64,000 bases of DNA from Podaxis mareebaensis (taxonomy: Eukaryota; Basidiomycota; Agaricomycetes; Agaricales; Agaricaceae): NCBI GenBank assembly GCA_018524725.1, contig JAEUWP010000602.1, positions 124,001 through 188,000 of the forward strand, written 5' to 3'. The position numbers and the translations under genes are program-made. The notes below the pieces were generated by a model that saw nothing but the letters and a program-made list of their open reading frames with translations, did no database searches and had not been told where the DNA came from. Positions 1-13,500 of the stretch are shown in pieces; position 1 is the stretch's first letter; every line of letters begins with the position of its first letter.

Positions 1-2739
1 CGAGGCGGTCACCAACTCCCCCAAGCAAGATCAAGGTCTTCTTTGACGCATTGGTGAATACACCCTCGGCCAAGGAAGGGTCTTCATTGTCTGTCGCCAC
101 GGAGCGGCCGCGGCTTATATATATTCGCGACTTCCCGACATTGGCGGCGTCGTCAGACGTCTGGTATCCACCTCTATTGTCAGCAGTGCGCTCGCGTCGA
201 AGGGGTCCTATCTCGAGGCCTTCGTCGGCCGTGGCGAATCCTATGACAATCATTTTCGGTATGACACCACCTTTGGTGCCGACAGCCTCTCCTAGCCCAT
301 CTCCTGAACATGGACTCATGAGTGTTCTCATGAGTCGCAATTCAGCACAAATACCCTTGTCACCGAACAAACCTGGGAAAATAGATTGGGGAGAGGATGA
401 AGCGGCAGAGAAAGCCCGAGAAAAGCGTCTACGTGAAAAACTCAAAAAGTGGGAGAAGGGTGATACTAGCTTGCACTCCGAGTTTCCTCTTCTATCTTCA
501 GGAAACGAGCCCGAAGAGGATGTTCGATCACCGAAACCGGAAATTATTTTGATTGGAGGTCCACCGTCTACAATGTCTGGTTTCCCGCCAATGTTCGGCC
601 CTCAAATGCTCACGACCCAGGCAAGTAAGAGTCCGCCTCACGACAACAAATCATCCTTCTTCCGTTCTTCAATACTCGTTCCTACCGTACGTTCTCCCGC
701 ACATGAGAAGTCCAATCGTATCGCACGAAGGCGGGAAATCAACGAGTTGACGATGCGAATGGGCGTTGGCGCGATTGGAGGCAAGGTTGAAGAAAGCAGT
801 TTCGCGTCAACATTACCTTTGGAGGATGAGGAACAGTCTGTTGAGCCTCAGGTCGCTGGACAAGAGGACCCGCACATCACGCGGAGCAATCATGAGCGGA
901 TGTGGGAGGAGTGGGGAAGTAAGATCGAGTTATGGTCGGATGTTCGGCGGATAGCTGACCGTGCAGTCGGGAATATCATGTCGAACTTGATAACCAAATT
1001 CAAGTTGGACAAGATTTCACTGGAACCCACTGTTATCCCATGGACTGCCGTTCAGAATGCGTGGGCGTCTCATAAAGCGAACCATGATTTGAGAAGACAG
1101 TGGTTGAAGGATGTGTCGTCTGTGCGAGGGTTGCGGGAGGAAGATCAGGACGAGGAAGTTGAGGACCGCACGGGAAGCGTTGATGAAGTTGTGGAACGGC
1201 TGAAGACGGATGGCGAGCTGGATGACCATGAGGAACGGTTGTTATCATGTATCGTCAATCCAGGTATGTCAACCCATTTACGACTGTATATAATCGGGCA
1301 TACTGAGTCTCCATTGCTTTCTAGTAACAATGCCAACGTCGTTCAACCAAGTTCATCTCCCCCCACATACAATTGACTCTGTACGGACGATTGTGTCGTT
1401 GCCGTTGTTGCACCCTCAGGCCTTCAAACAAGGCATCTTGAAGGAACACAGTATGACTGGTTGTCTATTGTTCGGTCCCCCTGGTACCGGAAAGACACTC
1501 GTGGTCCGGGCTCTGGCAAAGGAGGCGGGATGTCGAATGTTAGCAGTATCTCCTTCTGACGTAATGGACATGGTTCGTATATGCGTCAGTCCTCTCTTTT
1601 TGTTGCAACTAAACTGGTTCCTAGTACGTTGGTGAAGGCGAAAAGCTTGTCCGTGCTGTGTTCTCCTTGGCACGCAAGCTTTCTCCATGCGTCATCTTCC
1701 TGGACGAAATCGATGCTCTCTTTGGTGCACGGATGTCAACACGCGAAAGTGGAGGGGCATTCGCGCATCGTGGAGTCATCACCGAATTCATGCAGGAGAT
1801 GGACGGTCTCAAGTCATCCAGAGATGATAGTGTTATCGTCATAGGAGCCACAAATCGGCCTTTTGACCTAGACGATGCAGTTCTCCGACGGTTACCTCGG
1901 CGATTGCTGGTAGACTTACCTGGGGAGAAAGAGCGGGAAGGTTCGTATTCTACACTTTCTACGAGAGTGCACGCGCACTTTCGGTAATCTGATATGAATC
2001 TTTATAGAAATTCTCAAGATCCTCCTCCGTGACGAGGTCCTAGCCACTGACGTTGATGTTAGACGGCTAGCCAAGCAGACCGAGAGCTTCTCTGGATCAG
2101 ACCTCAAGCGTAAGTTTCCTTGTACTAAAGCCGCAACCAATTCAACAAACACCCATCCTTTGTCCAGATTTGTGTGTCTCGGCTGCATTGGATGCCGTCA
2201 AGGAGAACGTACATCTTCCTTGGGTGACGACCGCCTCAAACCCTGCGCCACGAACCGAACCTACTGCCCCTGCTTCATCAAGCACCCCGGTTTTTCAACA
2301 GGATGGCCAAGATCGGAACACGGAACAAACATCTCAGCCAACGGTTTGGTCTTCTGCACAATCGGAGACTCCCACCAGCACGACAAACTCAGCGACAGAA
2401 ACCACGCCAACTCAGGATAACACAACCGGGTCGGAACCTGCTGTTCCAGATCCACATGAACAGCCCAGGGTCCTCCATTTACGCAACTTCACGAAAGCTT
2501 TGAGGGAGATTACGCCGTCTTCATCCGAAGCTCTGGGCAGCCTCGCCGAGTTGCGGAAATGGAATGAGGAATTTGGCGAGGGAAGGCAGAATCGCAAACG
2601 TCAACAGGTATGGGGACGTGGGCGATTTGGGTTTGTCGAATACCCGAAGAATGGCGAGAAAACAGAGGAGGGGAAGGTTGCAACTACCACGTTGGTGAGG
2701 CCGAAGTCGAAGGTTTTGGAGATGTTGGACACGCAATAG
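1..2739 (+). CDS. AAA-family ATPase, Msp1/ATAD1/spastin-like (5' end cut by window)
   Basis: The reading frame is already open at base 3, so the start lies outside the window. Five exons are inferred: 3-1263, 1325-1572, 1625-1940, 2008-2109 and 2168-2739. They join in frame to 832 residues. The C-terminal half is one AAA module: Walker A GPPGTGKT, the [13 protein letters not shown] segment, Walker B VIFLDEID, sensor-1 [11 protein letters not shown], and arginine-finger-like RRLPRR before the SGSDL helix. This arrangement matches the Msp1/ATAD1/katanin branch, membrane-associated extraction or severing ATPases. The long N-terminal half is poorly conserved, with a recognisable patch [13 protein letters not shown] and basic or acidic low-complexity stretches. 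I infer an organelle-linked role from the family only; substrate and membrane anchor cannot be read here. The stop is TAG at 2737-2739. Confidence 0.85.
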
Positions 2740-2879
2740 TGCTGCTTCACCAGCCCCTTAATGCTCTTAGACATACAAGATTATTATAGCTAACATAATT
2801 GATTCCATTGTAACAATGTGAGAAGTATGCGCATATATGTGGCATCAAACGTCATGGATCTACTGAGGTCGTGACTGCT

Positions 2880-4198
2880 TCAACGCCTTGTGCTTCGACG
2901 AGGACGTTGAGTAGACATTGATGGGCCTACATCCTCGTCACTATCACCTTCTACAATTACACTCTTCTTTTTTCCCTTGGACTTGCTGGCTTTCCGGCTT
3001 TGTGTCTGGGTAGGCTGCGGCTGTGATTGTGACATATCCACGTCCTCATCTTCCACATAGTCGCCGTCATCATCCTCCCCTTCGCTTGTGTTGCCCACAC
3101 GAACACGTTGTTCCTGTTCTCCTTTTCTCACAGCCTTCTCACCAATAGGGATGAACTCATCACTGTCGATGTCCCGTGGCCACTCTTTATTGCAGCCTCG
3201 GCAAAGGAGGGGTCCATTTGCGCGAGCTCGGCTATAGCGTTTGAAGCAATGTGGGTGCATCCTACATTTACAACCATCTCGGGAACAAGCTATCCCTGTT
3301 GTGAGGATCTATAAGTTTTTGGGAGAGAGGATAAGGAGGTGAAGTTGTGAGATAGAGAGAAAAAAGGAGGGAGCACCTCTTCACATAGTGAGCAGTTGAT
3401 GATTTGGTCTGGGTAGTTGGACTGTAGATACGGCTGGAGTTCAAGTAGCGAACGACTGGAGAGCGAGTATCGTCCGTCCCTATTCTCCGGTTGGTAGTTG
3501 CTTCTTCAGGGCGAAGCACTGTATACTCACTTGCTTTTGACTAGCCAACCCCTCGCAACGAAAGTTGTCAATACCACTTCCGCCTGTGTCTTGGTAATAT
3601 TGCTTTTAGGCTTTATCATGCTCACTTCCCTCAGGGCGACTAGAGAAGATACTGAATACTTGTGCCGGGGAGCGAGCATTATCTGCTCGACCTAGTTCAC
3701 ATTAGGTGAGAAAGGAGTCTCGGTAATGGCTGGAAAGAGAGATGGCATACAATGGCTTTGAAGTACACGATCTCTGCAGGGGTATACTCTGTAGCCATTT
3801 GGGCGATAGCATCTCCTTTCAAGTTGACCTGAACGAACATTAGTTCCCCTTGGTGAGAAGTGGGAAGGATACAAAGCTGACAATGGAGTAAATCGCCCGT
3901 CCTGTTCTCTGATCGCGTATGGGCCGGAAGGCGAGCTCCAGTTTATCCAGCGAATTGTTGATGGTGTTCAGGAAGTATTGCCATGCATTGTCGCTGTCAG
4001 AGAAGGGTATCCGATTATCTTTATTGACAGCTAATGGTAAAGTGAGGGGCCGAGCAGAACAAGAATAGTTGGGGAATCTTGACCGTTGACTGCCTCGACA
4101 CATTTCTGCCATATCTTGCGTGCAAGACTTTCTGGAACCGCGCCTCTTGAAAGCATAGACTGGAGAAAGAGTTTGTTAACATCTCTTTCATTGACCAT
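2880..4198 (-). CDS. NSE1: SMC5-SMC6 complex subunit Nse1, RING-like E3 component
   Basis: Nse1 pairs with Nse3 and Nse4 in the SMC5/6 DNA-repair complex and supplies a RING-like ubiquitin ligase domain. The start MVNERDVNKLFLQ at 4198 opens the winged-helix part. Later exons carry INNSLDKLELAFRPIRD, AEVVLTTFVARGWLVKSK and the zinc-binding C-terminus: CSLCEE, then GIACSRDGCKCRMHPHC and CRGCNKEW, eight potential Cys/His ligands. A disordered acidic tail with a basic end follows. Clear introns are 4031-4083, 3829-3881, 3692-3750 and 3309-3376. The junction near 3480-3530 (between WLVKSK and GRYSLSSRSLLELQ) does not resolve with a normal-length intron in frame. Upstream ORF extension beyond 4198 lacks an ATG. 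The gene is followed by the AAA gene in convergent orientation, 140 bp away. Confidence 0.88.
3309..3376 (-). other. intron splitting the Nse1 RING region
   Basis: The intron runs GTGCTC...TTATAG on the minus strand. It separates the first Cys pair (CSLCEE) from ILTTGIACSRDGC. Removing its 68 bp joins both halves in frame. Confidence 0.7.
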
Positions 4199-4369
4199 CT
4201 TGAAGAGATGAGGCACGTTCTGGCGAGAAACGCGTCGGCAAACGAGGCTAATGGACGCGTGTATTACATAAACAATTCTCTATGAATTGTTCTGGGGTCA
4301 TCTATCCTGTCAATAACATGTGGTATATACCAGTCAATTATTTCACGAATCATGTAGCGATAGAACTCG

Positions 4370-5172
4370 TCACAATTTAGGTACACGTAAGGTCTTGCTA
4401 ACCATAGCTGCAGCCCAACATCCGAAGAATACGCTAACCCAGTGCATCTCTCCCCGTCCACCCGGTTGACCCCAAAGGGTCACAGTTCCATAGGGAATGC
4501 CCTGCTGACCTGCAATCCAACCTTGTTTTGTCCAGTATGACAAAATACCAACGAGAATAAGCGATGAAGGGATGGGTAGTCCTTCAAAGTATTTTGCTTT
4601 TCCGGCTTTGTCCTTGGGCACAAGAGCGACGGTTGCATTGAAACGTGCAAGGCGTGCAAGGCCACAGCAAATGAATCCCGTTAGGATAACAGTGTCAAGG
4701 TAAGTTCTTAGTCCGACGACAAAAGCAAGAAGGGCGGGCGCTACTCCAAATGAAATCTATAGTGGGCTTCAGACACCACAGCATGGAACTATGACAGATG
4801 AAGCTAACTCACGAGATCTGCCAGACTGTCCAGTTCTTGCCCGAGCATACTGCTGGATTTTCTCCATCGTGCCACTTTTCCGTCAAGAAAATCGAACATA
4901 AGGCCAGCGAGAGGAAATGTCAGAGCCGTCCAGAGGTAGTCGATGTCATTTGTGAGGAGATAGCGCGCAGAAGAAAAAACTGAGAAGGAGCCGCAGACGC
5001 CGTTCATGATCGTAACGAGGTCAGCGAGTCGGAAATTCCTAAAGAGACAAGGATAAAGGACTTGGATCATGACAATTCCTCTAGAATGTGAGTTCCTGAT
5101 ATAACCTACCTGACAAGGGAGAAGTGCCCTTCGGTGTCCTCATATTGCTTCAATGCTTGTTCGAGGGACATG
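4370..5172 (-). CDS. CHO1: CDP-diacylglycerol-serine O-phosphatidyltransferase (phosphatidylserine synthase)
   Basis: The enzyme transfers the phosphatidyl group of CDP-diacylglycerol to L-serine, giving phosphatidylserine in the ER membrane. The CDP-alcohol phosphotransferase signature is complete: [12 protein letters not shown] followed by G and LDSLAD, with all Asp and Gly residues of the DG-AR-G-D-D pattern. The start at 5172 gives [21 protein letters not shown]. An intron precedes [13 protein letters not shown], and a second lies after SLADL. Further on, [14 protein letters not shown] and a C-terminal [10 protein letters not shown] are typical of fungal PS synthases, and several hydrophobic segments fit a polytopic membrane protein. 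The length (about 240-250 residues) fits the family. The start lies 238 bp from the PRI2 stop codon. Confidence 0.93.
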
Positions 5173-5410
5173 ATGGAAGCGTGAAAGCTCGTAAACAAGG
5201 ATTGATCCCTGGAGGCTCGTAGATTGAGGTATTTGGGACGAAGGAAGGAGAGAAAGTTTGTGGATTCAGCCGCACAACCCTAGCCTCACTTTCGTAATCA
5301 CGTGCCTACTTCATTTCTCCCCGTCACCCGTTCATTCCTTCGCTTTTCTGCCAATGAAGCCTAAGACTATTATATAGTACACAGCGATGATAAGGCGTGA
5401 CGGGCAGCAT

Positions 5411-7229
5411 CTATTCAACCATCTTATCATCTTCACTTTTGGCCTTTGCCAATTCCATGCTCCTCGCGGCGTATTGGTTTGGGTGCGTGACGCTTTCGCC
5501 TCCACCGACTCCCTCGCCCTTCGCAACCCCACAAGACGCATGAGTCATTTCAAAGACTCGTGTGCACGCCACATGATAGTGACCCGCCTTGACAATTGCC
5601 ATGATTTCGGGTAGATCTGATGACTTGAGGCCTTGCTGGGAATACATAGACAATAACGCCGTTTGTAGGTTCTCGGGCGAAAATTGCCGGTACGGACATC
5701 CAACGTCCGATGGCCCAGCTGTGAGGATCTGTAGACAACTGTTCCCGAAATCGTTAGCAATATGAATGAGGTGACGGAAGCGGGTTAATATACCTCTTTG
5801 CTGGATAATTGGCTCGCTTGCCTTCCAGACCGTACGAATGACGGATGTTATATTTGTACTCCTTATTAAATTTGTCATCGGTTATCCTGCTAAATGACTT
5901 CCTCCAAAATGCAATTGCCTCCTCGACTGATAAGCCAAGGACCTGTGCAGGATCAACATCCATCTCGTCGGTGTGATGTAAGATACCGGACACATACCTT
6001 CAGGAATAAACCGTATTGTAGACGGCCAAAATGCTTCAGGTGGTTGTCTCGCATCAGATTTTCATGCAAACTGCGCATGCACACAGGGAAGTGCTTCTTC
6101 GCCAGGTCGTCAACCATTTCAGCCCTGATCTCGCCGGAGCCACCTGGACCTGCGGCATTTGCCCATTCCGAAGCAATCCCGGCAACAAAACCTTGGGACA
6201 GATTGTCCAACACAGGGATTAGGCGGCTGTCTTCATCCAGCCGGGGGATTAAGCGCGCCGTCATCTATTCGGTGTGAGATTGATGATCCTTTTGGTGAAC
6301 GTACAAACACACCTCCAAGGCCTTTTCCAGCTCAGTTTCAAACTCTTGGAAGATGATGCTTGATTGTTCCCTAGCAGGCACGTATGCCCATCCGCCCTTG
6401 AGGAGAACCTGGCGTTTTTCTACCAGGTCAGGGACCCTCGTCCATTTCACCTACCAAAAACATGGGCGTCAAATGAGTGGGAATGAGGACAACGCAAACC
6501 TCACCTTGAAAAACTTCTCTTTCCCGAAGGCTTCTGCTCGATCTCCTTCGTGTTTGAATGGATGATACATGGAATATAGCTCCTGCTTGTATTGAGCCTT
6601 TTCCTCTTGCGCGACCTTGACACCGAGATTTAGTATTATTACCACACATGACGAGTATAGCTCACAGGGATCCAGTTGAAATTGCGACTCGCAAGGAAAC
6701 TTTCTCGGTCTGCACTTTCTGTTTCTTCGTACCGTACACGGAATAGCGTCGACTCAGCCTTGAGAAATCTTTGACGAAGATCCTCGCTAAAGTTGCGATA
6801 CATGGGTTGGAGGCTACGGCAACATTTGAGATAGATGCCCACTTACGATCGACAGAATGCAAGTCTCAGTACATAATGCCCCAAATGATCCTTCCTCCTC
6901 TCCTCCTCTGCGTCTATATGCTTATTCGAATGCAGCGGGACGTACTTCATATACTGCGCATACGTCGTTTGCTTCAACTCCTCCCATGTCCTATTCCGAG
7001 CCAGGGAGGATTCAATCTCTGCGAGTACGCGTAGTCTGTCTATTGCAGTGGTCTCGAATTCATCCACTGTCACGTCAAACAGTGGTGGTTTGTCGTAGCT
7101 GTAAGGTGTCTATCAGGCAGTAGACCTAGGAGGCGGCATTGGGACTCACAAGTTCAGTGCATTGGGATACCTGAGAAGACCGTTATTTCCGACAAGGGAG
7201 GTATCTTGTCGTTGGCCACTCTTGAACAT
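5411..7229 (-). CDS. PRI2: DNA primase large subunit (4Fe-4S)
   Basis: This is the large regulatory subunit of DNA primase in the polymerase alpha-primase complex, which makes RNA primers at replication origins and on the lagging strand. The start at 7229 ([15 protein letters not shown]) opens the N-terminal domain, with [19 protein letters not shown] and [19 protein letters not shown]. The C-terminal iron-sulfur domain is complete: the four cluster cysteines are visible in [12 protein letters not shown], the SCLQILTAG segment, VGCPYR and [26 protein letters not shown] and [19 protein letters not shown] are the family's RNA-template-binding helices. At least six short introns interrupt the gene. 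The GGxxHPNQY-like end and an acidic tail are normal. The stop is at 5411-5413. Confidence 0.93.
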
Positions 7230-7549
7230 GAGTTAGGAGAACTAGGTATGGTGATGCGGAGATAATAGCGCAAGGCCATTTATCATGCGACGCGATTCTC
7301 ATTACATACCACGTTTTGTCACAGCACGAGACCTTCGTGCAAGGCCTAGTCACACCCGACGTTCCTGCGCAAGCAATCTGCTATTCCAACGTTCTAGTTA
7401 AATTATATATATTCTTACATTAAATGACCAATAGATACTATGCGGTGTTATCAGAATAGATACCCTACATACTAGTCCATCAGAGATCCACCGACCAGCA
7501 AACTGGAAGCAATACGAAAGAGCAAATATTCAAAGCAAATGTAAATGGA
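7230..7549. other. intergenic: PRI2 upstream region and 3' side of the giant gene
   Basis: This is 320 bp between two minus-strand genes. It holds an AT-rich block around 7395-7425 (ttatatatatt) that could serve the PRI2 promoter or 3'-end formation of the upstream gene. No ORF of interest was seen. Confidence 0.4.
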
Positions 7550-10500
7550 TCACGAAGAAGGTTGGTCGGTGTCACTAGCCTCCCGCGATCGTGAACCCGA
7601 TGAACGAGGTCGCCTGGGGCGCGAAGAACGGGGCTCTGGCCGGCGATGTTCTTGTTGGAAGATGAGTGGAGGATCTTCAGGGTCAGCCCACACAAGACCT
7701 GGCCGACGGATTTGCCCTGGCTGCAGTGCACCAGCTTCTGTCCACTCGCGAGCAGCAACGATGGGATCCTGTTCAGGTGGGATGTATATTGGAGCCTGAC
7801 TCAGGAATGAATTTGTTGGAGAGCCTATTACAGTCGACTGAGGGAGAGATCGTTAGACTGCTGAACCCTTGTAACATTGTAGAAATACTCACTGCTGCCC
7901 CGTCTTGGGCTTCCACGGATGCTAGTGACATCGTACGAATTTTCCTGGTCTTGAGATAATGGTAAGGGTTGAATGACCGAGGGTCCGGGGCAGATGCCTG
8001 GAGAGGAAGGATCTGGGGCTCTCTTGGTGGGGACGGTGGACGAGTTTGAGGCATCGTACTATTGCGCCTCGCATAGTCTCGTTCCCGTTCCCTGTGGTGT
8101 GATGGTGCTGCAGTGGATCGAGAGGGAGCCTGATCGTTGTGAGAAATAGGAGGTAGCCAGATTTCATATGTTTTAGGAGTGGGAGGTTGGGGGGCGGAAG
8201 ATGAGCTGGGGTTGCGGGTTTCCGAGGGCAGAGGCGCGATGTAGCTTCTTTTTGATGGTGTAGATTTCATCGGGGGAGCTTGTAGAGATTGCGGGGGGTT
8301 TGATACCTCCTCTCGTAGTGTTGCCAATTGTTGGTTAGACGGATGTGAACGAGAATGCTGCATTTGGTCAGATGGCCCGAAGGTTGGGATCATGGGGGCA
8401 GAGGAGGGAACGTGGTTTGATGCCGGGACATGGTGCGAAGTTTGAGTTTGTGTATCTCGAGGTGTGGTATATGGATGACGTGAATATGAGTCAGAAGCTT
8501 CTTGGACATTCTGAGATTCGGAACGAGTACGACTATGTGTTTTAGTTATAGTGTGAGAGGTGTCATAATCTCCGCGTCGAGACGCCGTCTTTCCAGTGTG
8601 TTGGTCCCAAGTTTGATAGGGTATCGAGTTTGAGGGTATATGTGATGTTCGATTGTTATCGTCAGTTCTCGTGTTGGCATCGTATGTCGTGTAAGGGATG
8701 GGCTGCTGATGCTTCCGTGAATGCATGTCCTCCGCATTTGACGCATGATCTTGTCGTTTTTCGTGGGGAGTAGCCTGTCGGGGTATGAAAGCCCCTGATC
8801 CATATTGTGAATTTTCGTCACGTTGCTGTGTTCCTGGCTGAGACCCGGCATGGCTCTCTGTGACAATCGTTCTAGAGCGGGGGCTTGGAGTATGTTGGGA
8901 TACATTGGGGGAGGATCGTACGTAACCATAGTCCTTGGTAGATAGATCCGGGGCCTGGCCATGTGAAAGGGAAGGATTCAAAGGTCCTGAGGGACTCGAG
9001 TCACCTCTGGCATGCCTGGGGGAATGTTCACCACGACCCGACGAACTACGTAAGCGCGAAGCTGACTCGGGGTTATTGCCGGAGTTGCCAGTAATTGGTT
9101 TGGATGAGCCGTTTGGTTGCTGTTCTAGTCTAGAAACCAGAGTTTGACGAGCATCCTGGAGGTGGGACTGATGAGGAACCTCATTTGCATTTGGCGGAGA
9201 CAGTAGTTCCGCTAGTCTCGCATCTTTGATTTGAACTAGGTGCCTTTGACTTCGGGAGTGTCCTTCTTCCCCTGGCTTGGAGTTAGTTGAGTTTCCAGCG
9301 GGCTGAGGCGAAATAGAGGCTGCATCAACTGGCATTGAAGGAGGATGATATGCGGCATTAGGAGAGTAATTGTCTTGTGCGTGTTTGTTCCGGCCCCTTT
9401 CATCGAGGGACACTTGCTGTGTCAACGCTGTAGCGTACTGGAACGTCGGTGGGTGCGTTTCGGTGGCATGCCTTTGCATTGGCAGCGGCGCTTGATACGT
9501 AGGCCCGATACGCGCAGCCTCTGTCCGCTGTGAGCTGTAGCGGGGGTCTGTAGTGGGGGCAGTGGCACGAGATTCTCCATGACCCTGAGCTGATCCGCGC
9601 TGAGCAACTCGAGGGTCCTCAGCAGAAGTCTCTCTACCAGCGGGTGCCTTAGATAAACCATCGTCAGGACGCACGCGGGGCGAACTATCTTTATGCTGGC
9701 GAGGTTGTGTGAATGGATGAACAGTCACGGGCCCTCGGGTGGAGCTCCCAGTGTCATCTCTCCGGACAACGGGGTCATTGTGGCTCTGGGAGGGGGTGGC
9801 TTGCACAGGTTGAGAGTATATAGCATTAGATTCCCCTTTGTTACCTGTGTGATGACGGACTAGGACGTTGTTCTCGCGGGCTGGCGGTGCACCCTGTTGT
9901 TGTGGTCTCTCCGTGCCTTTGGGAGTTTCGACCGGAGGGACGGGTTTCCCGTTATTGGATTCAACTGCAGCGGTTCTAGAACTCATTTGAGGCGGTGGAT
10001 CGTTGACAACAGCACTCTCTAAGTAGGGAGCTCTATGTAAATGCGTAGGGATATCGGGTCGCGCTCGATTGCTCGTTCCGTGAGGGTTATGGGCAGTAAT
10101 GGGGGGTGGTGCGATCTGTGTCTCTGGGATCGTTTGTGATGATTGGATGACGTGTTCGGAACGAGCCTCGGCAATGGTTGGCAGCCCTGTAGGCACTTTT
10201 TCTGACGGGAAGATATCAGTATTGGGATTTGGAAAAAATTCATGAAGCGAACCTGGATAGGAGGTAGTATCAATCCTACTGGCACGGTTCGTCCTAGACG
10301 AGGCCAACTGAAAGCTCTGTGTCGCGCTGGAGACGGATGACCGAATGCCAATAGCTGTGTTTGGTCGATCAATTTGAGGAATGGACGCTGACTGGGAATG
10401 GCTTATGGATGAAACGGCTACATTAGACTTGGGTGAGCGTTCATGTACTGTCGGTCTCCCAATGTCTACCCGGGGAGCAGCTGTTCCCGGCCTAGCAATC

Positions 10501-13500
10501 GTTCCTCCAACCCGCGCTGCCTCTTCCATGCGTTCATAGTGTGAGACGAGCGTGGTTACTCCATTAGCGTCCGCCCTTCGCGATGGCTGAAAGGTTTGTG
10601 TTCCTGAACCTGGAGGTGCATTTGGTTGAGATTCTAGGATATTTTGTTTTTTGTCGACGGGCACGGCATTGTCTACCGCTGGTGTACGAAACGCAATGTT
10701 CGGCGGCTTGGTGTCAGGTCTCGGTTCGGTAGTTGTAGTGAATGGAGGAGAGGTCCCTGTCTTCGACTCAACAAGCTGTGCCTGTTGCGGATTCAGACTA
10801 TGAGGATCTTCCAGCCGTTGAGATCTGGGTGAAGGTTTTCCGCTGCGGCGTGGAACTTCACCCTCACTGTGATAGCGTTGATGTCGCGAGTACCTTGAGT
10901 TGTCGGCTGTCGGGGGATAACGAGAGCGAGCCTCATCGTATGCATGCTGCTTGTGTTCCAGAATAATGCCGCTACCTTCAGCTACCGTTGTTGGCGGCAC
11001 TACAGGCTGTACCGTTTGATGCACGCGATGATCCTGGCTATTAGACTTGTCACTGAGATACTGACGTGATGCCGGTGGAGTTGACTCTTGCAATGGGACT
11101 TTAGCGGCATGGGGAGAGATGCGCGATCGTGAATCCACTTTATTAGGTTGGAGCGGGGTCGTGTCGTTCGTCGAAATCACTGCATCCTGGATTTTGATAG
11201 GGGGGTGACTCGGAGATGGACGGGATGTATGCGTGCTTTTGGAGTTGCTTGGGGGCAGGATAAGATCCTGACGGGGCTATTTCATTGAACACAATCAATA
11301 CCTTCAACCTCGGAGAAGAACGGAAGATATACCTCATATTGGCTAGGTGCTGTGTTCGATCGTTTGTTTATAGTTACAGGTCGTGATGTCATTATTCCTG
11401 AAACAACGGGAGGTATTGGTTGAGCAGACAATGCCAGAGGTTCCTTCTCCTGAAGACTGCGGGGATCAGCAGGGAAATTGATGCTTGCTGTAGAATGAGG
11501 CGGATTCGCAGGAGGGTGCTTTGGCGTTGTAACCGTTTGATGATTCTGCTGAGGTGTATTGGAGGTGGGAGGTGCAGAGGTTTGAACTGGCTGGGAGAGT
11601 GGTCCCATTGAAGTCTGACGGCCATCCTGCACAGATGGTCCATTGAAAGTATTGCGATCGGCGTGACGGCTGGACGGAAAGGAACGAGACTCAACAGAGA
11701 CACTTGGGCGTGAATTATGTGTCATAGTGACTGGGATGGGGTGACTCTTTTGCACAGGAGCAAGAGGCGCTTCCCGTCCAGGTAGATCTGTTTGCTTAGA
11801 CGAAGCAACTTCCTGGCCAGAAGGATTTGACGGGATTCGGGAAGCGGAAGGAGTGTTCGAATGAGAAGCCTGGATGGTTGTGGGCGCTGGGAGTACACGG
11901 TCCTGTGACGAGTGCTCAGCTGTAAGAGTAGAAGGTGCGCTCATTGCGATCGATCCCAGAGTACGAGGGTCGTATGTATTCGGTTCCGCGGGTACAGGTG
12001 CAGAGTGTGATGAAGCATGACCTGAATGCAACACTCGGGTAGGTCCAGTAGTTGCATTTGGACGGGATTGCTGGACGAGAGGTTGTGCGTGTGAAACAGA
12101 GGTCATCGGGATATTCAGGGGTTGTATCGTCCCCTCAGCCGACTGATTGACCTGATCGGAACCGGCAACACGGGTGGTGCTGTAGATAGAATGGGAGATG
12201 TGTCTTGTTGGTGCAGCAGGACCGGAACGCTCCATTGACATGGCATGGCCTGGAATGTGGCCTGGAGAGTTGGAAAGGTGCGGAGCATTTGTAGTGAGCA
12301 TGGGCGAACGGACTTCTTGGACCAGGGGGGCGGTAGTATTCCTCGATGCCTCCGGGGCAGGGGCATCGGGTCCCGGGTCCCGAGGACTGTTGGTAGTTTG
12401 GTTGTGCTATAATGAAGGCGTCCGTCAGCCGCAAGACATGCGCACTAATGTGTAGACCGACCTCGGAGGCATATCCATCATCTCGAACGGTGGACTTTAG
12501 GTGTTGTCGGTGTGGGTTCAAAATATCAACTCCACTGTTGTGGATATGTTGCTTTGAATTACGAGTTTTGATGGAATATTCAGACGGACGAGAGGCCTCT
12601 GGATCTTGAATTCTTTGATCCTCTGGTTTTGGAGGAGTACTAGTTTGGACCAGCACCCGCGAGGTTCGTCTCCGATCTGGTTCCTGTACCCTGACTTGCT
12701 CCCTCTCGGAGTCACTCAAACCCTCTCTCCGGTTTCTGTTATTTGGCCTAAGCAAGCTTTTGTCGTTGGTCCGGGGGTCTGCAAGGACGAATTCGGGGTT
12801 TTCGCGAAATCTGTCACCACGCCGTCTACGGTCCCTGTCCTCGCGTTCCCTTTCACGCTGTTGTTCCCATAGTTCCCTCTCCTTCTTTCTTTGCTCCTGT
12901 CTTTCGCGCTCCACTCGAAGCAAATCCAATTCCCTGGGGTCAGGTTCTTGTTGCTGAAACTGTTGTTCCCTGCGTCGGGCATCACGTTCTTCCCTCCGTC
13001 GTTCCTTCTCCAAACGTTCCATCTCTTTGCGCTCGCGTTCATCTTGTTCGCGTTCCCACCTCTCCTGCTGGCGACGCTCTCTCTCTGCCTGCTCTAACAT
13101 CTGCCGCTCCTTCTCTTTCTCTTTGCGTTCTCTTTCCAGCTTCTCCCGTTCCCAGCGTTCCCTCTCCTGGCGCTCTTTTGCTTTTCTTTCCCTCCGCTCC
13201 TTTTCTCGTTCCTCCACTTGCCGGAACCTCTCTTCTTGTTCTCTTGCCTCCTTCTGCTCCCTCTCCCACTGCATTTGCCTTTCTTTGGTGTCCTTCTCCT
13301 TCCGCAATTTCTGTCGCTGCTCCTTCTCCCATTGTTCTTGGTCTCGCAGGTTTTTGTTCCTTTCTCTGTCCTTGACCGTCTCCTGCCCTCTGTCTTGCTC
13401 TAGTTCCCTCTCCTTATTTCTCCCCCCTTCTCTACCTCTTGTCCTCTCTCTGTCTCGATCCTTCTCCCCCTCTCTGTCCTTTTCTCTTTCCTTATCTTTC

